A stretch of 64,000 bases of DNA. Source: Papiliotrema nemorosa. Its lineage: Eukaryota > Basidiomycota > Tremellomycetes > Tremellales > Rhynchogastremaceae. Shown here piece by piece: positions 1 to 12,043 of the stretch. The stretch is from the NCBI GenBank assembly GCA_032158125.1, contig JASKOT010000026.1, positions 186,001 through 250,000 of the forward strand, in the 5' to 3' direction. The notes under the pieces are model-generated. The model worked only from the letters and a program-made list of their open reading frames with translations. It was not told the origin of the DNA and ran no database searches. The stretch's first letter is position 1. Each line of letters begins with the position of its first letter. The translations under genes were made by a program, and so were the position numbers.

Positions 1-894
1 GAGATGCAAGAGATTCAGGCAGCGCTTGCGGCCGAAGAGGCCAATAAGCAAACCTCCTACTTGGACTTCCTGCGAACGCCGGCCAATCGTCGTCGACTAT
101 TTGTCGTCTGTTTCATTGCCTTTGGAACCAACTGGGTGGGGAACGGGATTGTGAGCTAGTGAGTGTTACACTCCGATATCCTGAAGGTGTTGATCATCTA
201 GCTACCTCTCACCCATCCTCAAACTCGTCGGCATCACAAAGCCAGTCGAGGTATCTGCGATCAATGGTTGTTTGGCGCTGTGGAATTGTAAGCCTCGACC
301 ACACGCAGTAGCTGACACGTAGTGGTCATCGCCACAGCAGTAGCTCAATTTGTCGATCGAATAGGCAGACGTCCACTATGGCTCACCTCGACCGCTGGCA
401 TGCTGGTCGCATATGTGATCATCACCGCGCTCTCTGCCACTTTTGCCAAGACGCACGACAAGTCGACCGGTATCGCGGTGGTCCCATTCCTCTTCATTTT
501 CTTCGGCTTCTACGACATTGCTTGGACCATTCAATGCTATTCCTATACGACCGAGATTCTGCCTTACGACCTGCGAACAAAGGGTCTTGCTATTTTTGTA
601 TGCGTACAGAACATGGCCCTCGCATTCAACACGTATGTGAACCCCATCGCCTTGTCACACATTGGATGGAAGTACTACGGTGTTTACATTGCGACTCTCT
701 CGATTGTCTTGGTCACAATCTACTTTACCTTCCCCGAGATCAAGGGTTTGACGCTTGACGAGATCTCCCTGGTTTTCGATCAAGGTAGACGAGGTGACCG
801 GCGTGTGGTCGCGGATCGCCTGGCCGAACGCCGCGAGGAGACCGTTACCGACATACGAGACGATGGCGACCACAAGGAGGCGTCTAATAAGTGA
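1..894 (+). CDS. MFS sugar transporter, C-terminal part (5' partial)
   Basis: C-terminal half of a major facilitator sugar porter, an integral plasma-membrane protein importing hexoses or disaccharides by proton symport or facilitated diffusion. The readable exons are <1..158, 202..287 and 323..894, separated by introns of 43 and 35 nt. The frame holds several hydrophobic membrane segments, the sugar-porter signature DRIGRRPLW just after the second intron, and the family's C-terminal motif FPEIKGLTLDEI (equivalent to PETKG). The 3' tail is hydrophilic and charged, as expected for the cytoplasmic end. Family knowledge places fungal lactose/hexose permease-like proteins closest, but substrate cannot be told from this part. 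The start lies left of the window. The stop is at 892-894. Confidence 0.9.
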
Positions 895-1552
895 GCATGT
901 AAGACCAAGGATGCCGGCAGGCGATCAAGTGGAGATGAGGTATGAGTGTTTGCTGCCAATCTGCTTATCTCAAGTCAAGTCCTCGTTGATCCACGTTATG
1001 TACGATGTCTATGTATCGGGTAGTTGGCGATTCAGTAGAGGGCCCGCAAGGCCACATTCTGTGAATTTCGGCAGTAGTTATCCCTTCCTAGGTCAGCATT
1101 GCTTGATCCTACCTGTGCAAACGACATGAAGTACAAGACAAGCAGAGAAAGACCTTGTCAGATCGACCACGAGTCGCACATCGCACAAGATTCTCTCCGC
1201 CGCAAGGAGCACTGAAAGTGGGCCCCGCTCCAGGTGACCAGTGACTTGTACTTTGGTCGAATGCAACTAGACATGACCTGGCAGTCGCATGCATGAAATG
1301 GTCTGTCCAAAACGTATGTTAATCAGTCTTTCAAGCCAAACTACCAGAGGATCCACACTGGGCGACTGCTCTGTCCGATACCTGCTCATATCAAAGGGGG
1401 ATCCGAAAGCTGACGCGAAGTGACGCGCAGATGATCGTACATTCTTCTATCGTCCAATTTCTCTGTAGTCTCGAGTCCCCTCCTCCCATGTTATCCTTCC
1501 ATCCATAGCATTGCAAGATGTCCTCGTAAACCTCACGACCTCACATTCATCA
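895..1552. other. Intergenic: transporter 3' end and Sld7-like promoter
   Basis: No frame here looks like a gene. The stretch contains the 3' flank of the transporter and the upstream region of the next gene. The only structure I see is a tandem decamer at 1411-1430, annotated separately. Confidence 0.6.
1411..1430. promoter_or_regulatory. Tandem TGACGCG motif upstream of Sld7-like gene
   Basis: Two head-to-tail decamers, TGACGCGAAG and TGACGCGCAG, lie about 125 bp before the presumed start codon. Each contains the ACGCG core bound by MBF/Mbp1-type G1/S factors in fungi. Since the downstream gene looks like a replication-initiation factor, a cell-cycle box is plausible. This is inference; binding is not shown. 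Confidence 0.4.
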
Positions 1553-3581
1553 ATGGCCTCGTCATCGGCCATCAGTCTCCCGGGCACTTCACCAGCGAAA
1601 AGGGCCAATCCATTCGCCAGACCGACCATCCCTCATTCCCCTTCGTCGTTCAAGCGAACCTCACTCTTACCGACTCTGCCATCGCCCGTCAGGCCAAGCA
1701 CAAATGGACTGTCAACACCTTCCGATAAGCTCATTTCCGCCCACGGGGTCGGAAGCGTCTTGGCGGGGCAAAGCAGATCGGGCTGGAGACTGCTTTGGCG
1801 AGGGGGAGTCGAGATAGGTAAAGAGGGATGGCGCTTGGAAGGTACGCATCTCCTTCTATCAACAATCGCTCCTGATCCTTATGATGAGGATGTGCTGATG
1901 GAGAGGTATAACATTCTTTGCTCAATTGACCTTTCCGGTCCATACTCCATCCGGGACGACCACTTCGAATCCTTTTGATGCGCCGATTCAATCTACACAC
2001 AGCGTTAATGTCGCTTCGCCATTTCAGACACTTCCGTTACCCGAGGGCGATACGGATCTGTGCCTCTCACTCGAGAGTATGCGCGGGAGGAGGTATCTTC
2101 AAATAAGGGGAGTCGTAGATTTGCCCGAGGAAGAAACACTAGAAGGTGGTGATGAAGCTGGGGTGCAAATGTGGGTTCAGCTCAGTGACCTCCAATTCCT
2201 CAGGTGAACACATTCTGAGGAGATAGGTCGATCGCTTCTGGATGTCCGTTGGCAGTGGCTTATTTCACATCGATGTTATGTCGACATCCAAAACTATCCT
2301 CTCAAGGCAGAACACTCAGTGCGATCTCCATAGGACTTGGCGATGACCTCGGTAGGTTCGGACAGTCTCACCCGGCAAGACCTCTACTAACGGCTACCAG
2401 ATCCTTCAGGAACTACGGTACTAGTGTATGGGCAGCAGTCTACCGAGTCCGGAGGCCAGACTTTGAAGCTCTGCGTGGGCAGGAAAACACCCAAAGCCCC
2501 TCCTCTGAACGAGAGGAAGGTCAGACCGGGAGAACCCCTTCCCAGAGGTACGTGGTATAATCACTCACCCCATGAAACAGATCGCTGACGGGCTCAGCGC
2601 CTCTTTTCTTCCCGTCCAAAGCCCCAATAAAACCTCCCCCACCTTTCAGCCGCAATAGGACAGCCAGATCATTGTCACGCGCGCCATCTGTATCGTCAAT
2701 TTACGCGCCTCCGCCTCCTGTATCCTCAACGTCCCGACCTCCAGCGTCAGCAGCTGTGGGATCAGGTCGGACGCCGGGTCGGAGAGGCGAGAAGAGACCA
2801 AGAGTGGAGGGACAAGAGAAAGAAGACGAAAAGAGACGACGGGCAGGTAAGATTGTGCCCATCTCCAAGCTCCCCTCGGGCCCGTCTGCCACCACCGAAC
2901 CTTTGATAGCCGTCAAGCAAGAGACCCTCGACGCACCTACAGAGGCAGAAGAAGATATCTTCGGCAAGAGAGGATCATCTATTGGCCCAGGCCTTAAAAC
3001 TGAAGCTGGTACCAATGGCGGTGTCAATGATCCAAAATCGAAACGGCCTCGTGTGCCGCAACAAGTCCTGGACAACAAGGCGGTAAGTCTAACCCAGTGA
3101 CAATGCCAGGCTAATCGTGCAGATCATACGGAAGCAAACGCTCGTGCTCATGGAAGAGAAGGGGTACTCCCGTTCGCACGAAGTGTTCAAGGATGTATTC
3201 GGCATGACGACCAAGGGCACCTATTTCGCACTTGTCAGTTTGTTCATGATTGACTCGGCTGAATTTCAGCGCAACAAGTTGGAAGAAGCTTTGTTGACCA
3301 AATATGAAGTCCAAAATATCATACAAATCCATCTCGACATGTACCTCCCGGACAATAATATAGCTTCGACCGCACTGAGCCAAGTCAAGGAGGAAGACGA
3401 GGAGGAACGAGAGGAAGAGAACTTGTTTGGTCATGGTGCAGCCTTGGAACAGGAGCAGGAACAGGTCCGCTTTGGAGAGGTGGATCAATCTTCGGAGATT
3501 CTGACGAGTGACGCCCCGCTGTCGGACGGTGTCGCATCGGAAGAGCCTTTTTCAGACGGTCCCCTATCAGAACCGCTCTGA
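1553..3581 (+). CDS. Sld7-like DNA replication initiation protein
   Basis: Probably the fungal Sld7 protein, which binds Sld3 and helps load Cdc45 at replication origins. The start ATG at 1553 is the first ATG in an open frame (MASSSAISLPGTSPAKRANP). Introns read at 1842-1905, 3083-3122 and 3234-3269, with at least two more between 2208 and 2600 that I could not fix exactly. The middle is low-complexity with a basic, NLS-like stretch (GEKRPRVEGQEKEDEKRRR). The C-terminal region, once the 36-nt intron is removed, reads KGTYFALRNKLEEALL and ends in a helix IIQIHLDMYL. Together with IIRKQTLVLMEEKGYSRSH this matches what I recall of the Sld7 C-terminal dimerisation domain. After it comes an acidic, Ser-rich tail. 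The identification rests mainly on this domain; the N-terminal half is poorly conserved and could belong to another nuclear protein. Confidence 0.6.
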
Positions 3582-3806
3582 TACGGAATGATCGAGCATC
3601 TCACACCACAGTGTAGCATAGCAATTGGTCATTGCCGATACAACTTGCATTCGCATATCATAATCATTGCAACATACTTGCATAAGCAAGCATGGGATTT
3701 TGCCCAAACACATAATCTGCTTCGTCGTGAAATTTTCCTTCGTATCGCTCGTTATAGTCGTAATCTCTTCTATTGTCTTCCGCCGCGTCGGCTGTATCCC
3801 TCGAGC

Positions 3807-6800
3807 CTAATGCCACAGGATCTTCGTATTGGCCCACCACGCAATATTCGTCTCCTCTTCGGCTACTGTCGCTTCGATCGGAGGTAGAATCGCCGTACCG
3901 ATAATCGGTTCTCGTTGAACCACCCCGGAGTCCAACAGGTACCGCAACACTTCGTTCAATTCCAATCGATCATGCAGATTCCCGATTTTAGTTCGGAGAC
4001 ATCGCTACGCTGGTCAATTCATGCTCGTCAAAGGTTATCAGCGCTATATGCTCACCTCGGTGATCCCGGGTCGGGAGACGATCGAGGCTAGGACAAAGTT
4101 CATTGACCTCTCCCATTCGTCCTCGTCAAAGTCGCCATATAGAGTTGTCCATTTGCGTGGCACTGCCCATCTACCTCGAGCGGACTTCAACTTGACCGGC
4201 ATGCCCATCGCGTCACGGTCTACTTCGTGGAAATAGATCGCCCACGATGACCAGTGTAGCTTGTGAACCAATCGAGCAGTATCGTATCCTGCCCAGAAAA
4301 CTTCCTGAGTCCCCAGCGCGTCGAATAGAGCATACGATGCGACATCGTCAAGATTAAGCTGGCCCTGAGATATCGTCAGACTGGAAACTATTGGTGATAT
4401 AGGTGACGCACCTGTATATCCACACGGGTGATCCCATTACTGCCGGCGCCTCGGATGATCTGTACAGCCTCGCTGACCACTTGGGCATCGGGCATGTCAT
4501 TTTCGACATGCCAACATGGCGCGGCAGAGCAATGGTAGATACTAGGATGCTGTGCAGAGGGCTTCACCACGGCACTCGTTGTCCTTCGAATCTTGAGAGG
4601 GAACTCGATCTCGGCATCATCTGTCCGTCAGCGAAGCTCCCATCCTGATGATTGATCACTCACTCAGAGCTCGAGTGTTATATGTATTTCTCCAATTCTG
4701 TGATTTCAGTGTCGGGACTTGCCGCATGTCGACCCTAAATTCGATCTCGCCATTCGAGACCATGTTCAAAAGCGACGCTATTTCTCCACCCTTGGCCAAG
4801 AGGTTCCATTGGATATAACCGTTTTTCGCCGCAGCGTCGTTCAAAAGAGACTGCAGTTTCTCTGCTTGGTACGACATGTGATCGAGATATTGGCTTTGCG
4901 CCGCTTGGACCCAGCTGAACAATGATCAGCGAACAATACAAAGCGATATCCGAGACCACATACCTCCCATTGAGCGAGTACACACGACCTTCACTGGCCA
5001 TGCGTTGCTTTCGAATGACCTTTTCCGCAATGAGTTCATTGTTGGCCCGACTGATAGCCTCATTTGAGAATGGTTTCACCAGCTCCTCTCCCGCAGCTGG
5101 GATATAGTCCTCATTTTCCGTCCTGGCCACCGTCTACACCGTCAGCTTTTGTATGGCCCGATCAGACGACACCGCACCTTGATAAGAGCTTTGAGCTTCT
5201 CGAGGCTGACATCCGCAGATCCCGTCGCAACGACGACCGGCTTTTGGTCGAGCAAGGGAGCAGTGTTAATGGCATTCACTCTCATATCGTCTCCGCCTAG
5301 CTCCCACACGGTCGCCAGAGTCGGAACAGGAATGGCTGAGACGTCCCAGGTGTGCGCATCGACGAATGAAGCGTAATCCAAAGGCAGATCTTCCGTCTTC
5401 ATGAGCGAAGACAGATTGTTCTCCACTGACAATGTTCGACTGTGCGTCAGCAATACGTAAAGAAGTCACGTCGGGAGTACTCACGCATCCATAGGCATCT
5501 TGGACTGAAGGAAGGCAATGTGAGCTTTCAGGTCAAATTCGGTCATGCTCTCCGGATTAGGGTCCGGCAACTCGCTTGAGCCTTGGTGCTGCGCCCTCAA
5601 CCCCACATAGACGTCTATAAGTCTCTCGTAGAAAGCTTTCCGCCCCGGTAGTTCCCACATCTTTTTGAGCCGATTAAGCAGCACTTGATTCGAGGTTTCG
5701 CCAAAAAGCTGAGACATGGCCACACGACCTGGGAAGCCTGGTTTGCCGCGTGCCCGACCACGGATAATCGCTTCCCCGTAGATCAATTGAAGATCTTCTT
5801 CCTCGTACCAATGTCTCCGATTCCTGGTGAGAGGTCTTCCTTGAGCAATCGCTAAAAGTCAGCAGCTGCGAGCCATAGCAGGGTGAGCGACCTACGCTTC
5901 TTCACCTTGGGTGCCTTGGTTGCCTTCTTGAGCGACTTCCGGAACATCGCAGGCTTGGCTTGACCTTTGTCATTACCTGACAGTATCCGCTCAAATGACA
6001 AACAACCCGCGTCGAGAGCCTCATCGGTGAACGGGCCTCTCTTGAGCGCGGACAGGGAGAGAACAAGAAGATACTTGTCCAGGGCGGGCGAGCGCTGAAC
6101 TTTTGTTCGCTGGGAGGCTTCATCGACTCGCCGATCCCACTCCATTTCTCCTGCTCTCGTAAACTCTCGGAGCTTTGCCTGAAACTCCGCCTCGGCTCGT
6201 TCTTTCCTCTGGACCTCTTGGGCTTTGCGCTGCTGCTCTTCCTCCTTGCGTTTCGTTCTCAATTGAACAGGACCGCTTTTGCCGAGTTTGTGGTCAATTC
6301 TCGTCCTCAGGTGATCGATGTGAATCGCCCATTCCCGCGCGAAAGCTTTGAGGAATTCTCCCGAGTCTAAGCGAGCCATATCGGCACCAGGTTGGAACAA
6401 TGTATCGATTGCAGTTTTCTGTAGGTCGAGTAGAGGCGTCTCAGTAACCCAACGAGATCTGGCTCGGAGAGCCTTGGTGAATTGGACGTGATCTTCCACT
6501 TCGAAAGTGGCTTCGTAGGGAGCAATGGAAAGTGGGGCTGGCGTCACTCGAGGCATGCTAGGGATGGCATTGTCGTCTTGGTTCAAGGATGCTCGTTTGA
6601 GAATATCCCAATATTGCTGGGCCTGCTCCCCAGTTGCGACAGGGACTACGCCGAGGAAGTTTGCAAGGTCGACAGCGATATGATAGACCGGGGCGTATTC
6701 GTACAACTGAAAGAACATGGCAGTACCGATCTGAGCGGCATTGCGAAACCCAGAAGTGAAGCCACTCGCGTCTGTTGCGACAAGCTCCGCTTCAACTTCG

Positions 6801-9800
6801 TCGACCGCATCGAGCGGTCGAATGAGCTTGAGAAGGACCATGGCTTGTAGCAATTTCCGGAGTTTCTCCTTGTTACCGTAGCCTCCCCACGACTGATACA
6901 GTCGGACATTCGCAGGGACATCTCGCATCTTGGTCTGATTGGTGTTCGCGTCTAACAAGTAAGCCTCGAGCTCGTCCGTATGCCGCGTCGAGGATACACA
7001 TTGATACCATTTCCCAATTGGAATTTCGGTGAACAAGAGCTCCAAGCTGAAAATTCGGGGTGATCTCGATATCACGTTGTCCTTGGCGGTGTTGAAGGAG
7101 CTCACGATGGTTTGATGCATCGTTGCGATCCGGGCGATCTTTCCGCTATGGACACCAAGGATAGCCGGGGTCACGACTTGATCTTTGAGTAGAATGCCTC
7201 GTCGATTCTCGGGCGAAAGATCGACCGACGGGTCAACATTCGGTTCCTGAGCTGTCCGAGCAGTCTTGGGTCGTAGAGCCGCCCTTGTCGTTTTGACAGG
7301 TACAATCGGTTTTGTAGGCTCAACGACAATTTCCGTGAACTCTGTCGATTCAATCTGTTGGCGCACTGGCCGCTTGCCGGTAAACGTCGCAGCGGTCTCG
7401 GACTGGACTCTACGGACATATGCCTGAAAGTCCGCCTTGGAGACGTCGAGGGTGGAGACGATCTCGACCGTGAGGTTGCGCCCCGTCATGGTTGGAACAG
7501 CGACTTTAGTAGACTTGATCCGACCGCCATCGACTAGCTGGTTTATCGTTCGTTTGAATACTGTCCTATCCATCGTGGCATTGATAAGCGGTGCATTCGG
7601 ATGGTCGGTCCCGGCGTACTCTTTGACCCAATTGGTGTGAAAGTTCAATAGCTTGACGACCTCCATCACCCCACCAGCATCAATGAGAGCTTGGCATAGT
7701 TCCGCCATCCGCCTGATCGTGCCCATGTCGAACCGAGCTGCTTGCGCTCGGCTCGGCTGAGGCTTTCGAACACTGGCAGCGGAATCAGATGGCTCGACCT
7801 CCACGAGCGGGGTATCTTGCCTCGTTTTCGGTGTTTGCAAAACTTCTTGCGCGGGTATGGCTGATGAGACGGCGTTTTTCGCCGCTCGACCCCGCCTCGC
7901 TGACCGAGTCTTTGGCGGGTCAGATGATGTGGCGGGACACTGGTCAGGCTCCGCAGGAGTCATAGTCGGTGCTGACGGACGACCTTCTGCGAATTCGGTG
8001 ATTTGCCTCATCAGGTTCCCGCTCGAGGTCTCCTGCGATCCTTGCGTGTAAACATGCGCGTGCGCATCGTCCATTCGAGCCACCGACATGGCTGCCTCTA
8101 CTGGTTCCGATGTTGCCTCATGAGGAGTTGTACCGCGCGGGCTTTCAGGCTTGAGCTTGTCTCGCTGACGCCACATTTGATAATATTCCGAGGGTAATTC
8201 GCTTCGGGCTGCATCCTCTGCAGTTTGCGGCATGGTCGCAGTATCCGAATGAGCAGGAATTTCCGAAAGGCCACTCTGCCGTCCTTTCTGCCTCTTTGCG
8301 CTGGGAACGGAGCTCATGCTGCCTACTTCGGGCTCTCCTGCTGCTGTACCGACAGTGGCCCATGTCGGAATTTTCCTCTTAGATGCCTTGGTGCTTGCCA
8401 TGGCAGCGTACAAAGGATGCTGTCTTCGACCAACAGGCAAGAGTTCCGTGTCGAGCACCTCCGATGCCTCGTCGAGAGTAGGCTGTGCTATCGTTGGCGC
8501 GCTTGAATCGGCCCTGTCAGTTGTCGAGGGAGCGACGGAGGTAGGTGAGTGCAAAGGTAGGTCCGAGGATCGCACGGTGGACGGATAGGCCAATTCCTGG
8601 GCTGTGTATTTGGAAGGGCGCCCGACCTTCCCTGCGAGAGGCACCGAGTTAGCCTTGTTTGCGGAATCCGGATCGTTTGAGCTTGGTAGAGGTTTACGAG
8701 CTGCCTGCGCCAGCTCCTTTGGAGCCGCGGCCCGGCTATCGGTTCCCATCGAGCTGACCGCAGGATTTTCGACCCCAGTCGACTCTGCCTGTCCGACCTT
8801 CATCCCGGCGGATTTCTGCTGACTGTCATTGTCGAGCTCGTCAACCTCCATGTCCACCCTGATTGCATTGGTGGAAGGCCCGGCTTGAGTCGCATTGTCA
8901 ATATCGGGTGCCCTGTTCACGTTACGGATGCCGGTCGCTTTTGATGAGGCTCTCGATTTTGCCCCCGAGCCCCCTTTTGTAGACGTATCCTTGCCCTCCC
9001 GTTTTTCTTTAGAGTCGAATTGGTCGAACCATTGCCTTTTCTTGCCTTGTTGCGCTATGTATTCGGCAGAGAATGCAGGTGGTGGGCCTGAGCCAAAGTA
9101 GTCGGACGGGGCGGGTACGAGAACATTTTTGTCCGCAATCCAGACCCAGATGGGAGACAGACCTTCGACGGGGAAGATGTTGTCCAAGATTTTTCGATTG
9201 ACATCTCCTTGCTCGTTCACCACGTAGATGTATTTTCGGGGCCTGCCACGGACCTGGGAGGCGACCTCATACTTCATCTGCCGTTTGCGAGCCGGACCAG
9301 GCTCTTCCTCCTCGGTCTCACTCGGTTTTGTGACATCAAGTGGGGTCGTGGAGTCGAGGGTCGCTTGTGATTTCCGTGACCGTTTGGCGCTGGGCGCCTT
9401 TGACGGCTTTGGCTTCGGTATTTTATGCGAGGGTTTAGCCGTTTCATTTGTATATTGCATGTGTACGACCTGGTTGAAAAAGCTGATGTCGTCCCAAAGA
9501 CCACGATTGTCTACCGGCTGCCAGTGGCCTATCTCGTCGGTCAGAGGCGGGAATTTGGCATCGTCTACGGGAAGACCATGTGACAACATGTAATGTCGAT
9601 AGGCCTCCAGAGTCAGGGTTTTCAACCGCCTTTCACGGCCGACAGTATCCATGACTTGTGTGATATGTCTGTCTCGGAGCTGAGGCGGGGTCCAGGCGAC
9701 TTCACATCGTTTGAAGTGGAATTCGAGGGCACGTTTGTGAAAACCGTCTAGCTGATTGCGGATATTCTGCACCAGTCAGTTTCACAATGATATCTCAGCC

Positions 9801-11573
9801 TTACCTTCAGCGTGGATCCAGCGAGACCAGTTTGTTTTACGATATCATTCAGCTGGAAGTCCAAGGGCAGACTAATGACGGTCTGTCCGACATATTCAAA
9901 AGGTAAATTGTGCGCTTCGACTGGGCAAAGTCAGCGAGGAATGATGGAGAATCACGCGGCCTCACCAAGTCGATGATCGTCTATCATTTCGAGGGTCGCA
10001 TCGCTCATTGGCGTCGCCTCGGTGTTTGGCAGGGGAGCCACGTAGTCGGGATCATACTTTTTGAGTCGCAGACATCGAGTGCGCTGCTCGCCCACAATCA
10101 AAACATCGAGGACGCCAGCATTGGAGAGGACATTCACCTGTTTGGCCACGCCTCTACGTTGCCTGACAGTATGGGGACCTTTCCACCCCTGGTTGTCAGT
10201 AAGATCTGCTACATCATACTCACAAGAAGGTGGAGGAGGTTTGTAGCCTTCAACAAGTGGTTCTTCAGGTTGGGATGATCGAGGATCCGGATCAACCTCT
10301 CTCGTACTTCATGCCCGGCGTATATCTCGTCCGCCCGCAACAGAGGGAAATCCAGGTTCCAACCGTCTTCTGGCTGTTGGGTCGACGCCGCATCCTCGTC
10401 ATCATCCGCCATCGCGTCATCCTCATCCTCGTCCTCATCCACTACGGAGCTTTGGTCGACCGCAGATGCTGGAACAGTCAGAGTACTCGCAGCGCTTTCC
10501 CGTATGGCAGCTTGATAAATGTGGTTTTCGTTCATGAATTGGTGGAACAGTAAGATATTGGTGACTGTACTGTGCCTGACGTAGGGCACCTTTACGCTAT
10601 CTCGTTCAGCTTCGATCTGCAGCACAAGCCATTACGTACCATAGACCCATACTCGTCAAGGTTTTCATATAATGATGCAGACTTCCTTGCGTTGTTTCGA
10701 TGGTCGGGGCCAGCTCGAGAGCGGTAATGCCCTTTTCTCTCGAACGGGCAGACAGCTGTAAAGCATGTAAGACGAGCGCAGTGATCTTTCCTACCTGTCT
10801 TATCAGCGATGTTTCCACTTTTAACATTACAACGTACCCGATCATGGGATCCGGTGAGCCGAAAGTAAATCTCCTGATCCGTTGCCCGTATCCTGAGCCG
10901 TGATCCCCATTTCTCGACGAGACGAGCGAAATCCGATACCTGTACGCGATCCTCCCCGTCCCCTCCATCATCGTCATCCAGAAACCTCAACAATTGCTGC
11001 TGATCCTCAAGTGGTGGTGGCTTGGGTTTGTACCTTTGAGCCGCCTTGAGTCTCTTGGCCTCTTTGTTAGCAGCCATGGTCTCTCGGTCCGTCTGATATT
11101 CTCTGCCTTGCGCCGTCATAGCGGCGGCTCGACCTCGAAGACCGGTCACGGCGCTCGCATCACCGGTGACATTCGGGTCGTAATCCGCAGGCAGAGGTGC
11201 TGAGCCCAGATCGACATGTCCATCGGGCGAAGGAAGTGGATGAGTAGTGAGGATGAGTTGAATGGCATGATGGTCGACGAGGTAAGGCCATAGGTAGGTG
11301 AAGAAGTCGAGATCAATGGAAGGATCTTTGGATTGAAGAAAGAGCAATAACGTTTGTGCGTCGGTCCCTAGGTATAGTCAGCGGATGAAGATGGGTACGC
11401 CAGGATTGGAACCAAACAAAGATGATGAGACGAGTGAAGGGTTCGAACACGGGTGAGCAACAAGAAGAACGCATTTTATGCTCCGAGGGTGATATTATTT
11501 CGCGACACTCACCAATCACCCCGTCAATTGCTACATACTCTACACACGCTTCGAGAATCTCGTGGATCCTCAT
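3807..11573 (-). CDS. TFC3: TFIIIC B-block-binding subunit Tfc3 (tau138)
   Basis: Largest TFIIIC subunit, which recognises the B box of tRNA genes and recruits TFIIIB and RNA polymerase III in the nucleus. The N-terminus (MRIHEILEACVEYVAIDG) is the usual start of fungal Tfc3, followed after an intron by TDAQTLLLFLQSKDP. Winged-helix-like segments follow: VPYVRHSTVTNILLFHQF, and later MAELCQALIDAGGVMEVVKL. One large exon (about 5.85-9.77 kb) has long disordered parts with two AT-hook-like sites, GRPRKYIYV and GRPSKY. The C-terminal third has the conserved IIRGRARGKPGFPGRVAMSQ and KKMWELPGRKAFYERLIDVY blocks, and the protein ends WWANTKILWH. The last intron ends at a TAG acceptor just before RCLRTKIGNL. 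No upstream in-frame ATG precedes 11573. It is divergent from TRM10 and convergent with the Sld7-like gene (225 bp apart). Confidence 0.85.
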
Positions 11574-12043
11574 CGCGTCGAGTAGAGTAGGAATAAGCAG
11601 AGACGGGTGGGTTTGAAAGAGGATTAAAGAGAGAGGTGTGATGGGGGGAACCACTATTGATGGGTGCCGAGGGTGGGTCACGGCTCAATGTGGCATTTTT
11701 TGGTCCACTTGGAGACCCCGTATGATTTGATCCTCAGTTGGGAGGACGAAACATCCTCTGGCTCCATCTTTGATACGTGCCCCTTGCTGAAAGACAAGTA
11801 CATGGTCGACTGCACAGCATCCCTCATGCCGAGAGTAGACGAAATACACTCCCATTCGAATCCAGGTCCTGGCAGGTCTTGTGGGTTTTGTCCCTCCAAG
11901 CTGGAGGTAGCCCAAAAGTGCCACTCTCGATTTTCGTTTCAGCTCTTTATATGTCAAGTTTCAGGCTACTCACAAGCATTCAGACACGACTTTTGAACCG
12001 GATCTCGAGATCGTTCACCGCCGGCACGATTGGGTGTAGAACG
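11574..12043. other. Divergent promoter TFC3 / TRM10
   Basis: The region between two divergent genes. The TRM10 frame stays open leftward, with one in-frame ATG at 11951 that could give a longer Trm10 (see findings). I see no other gene. Confidence 0.5.
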
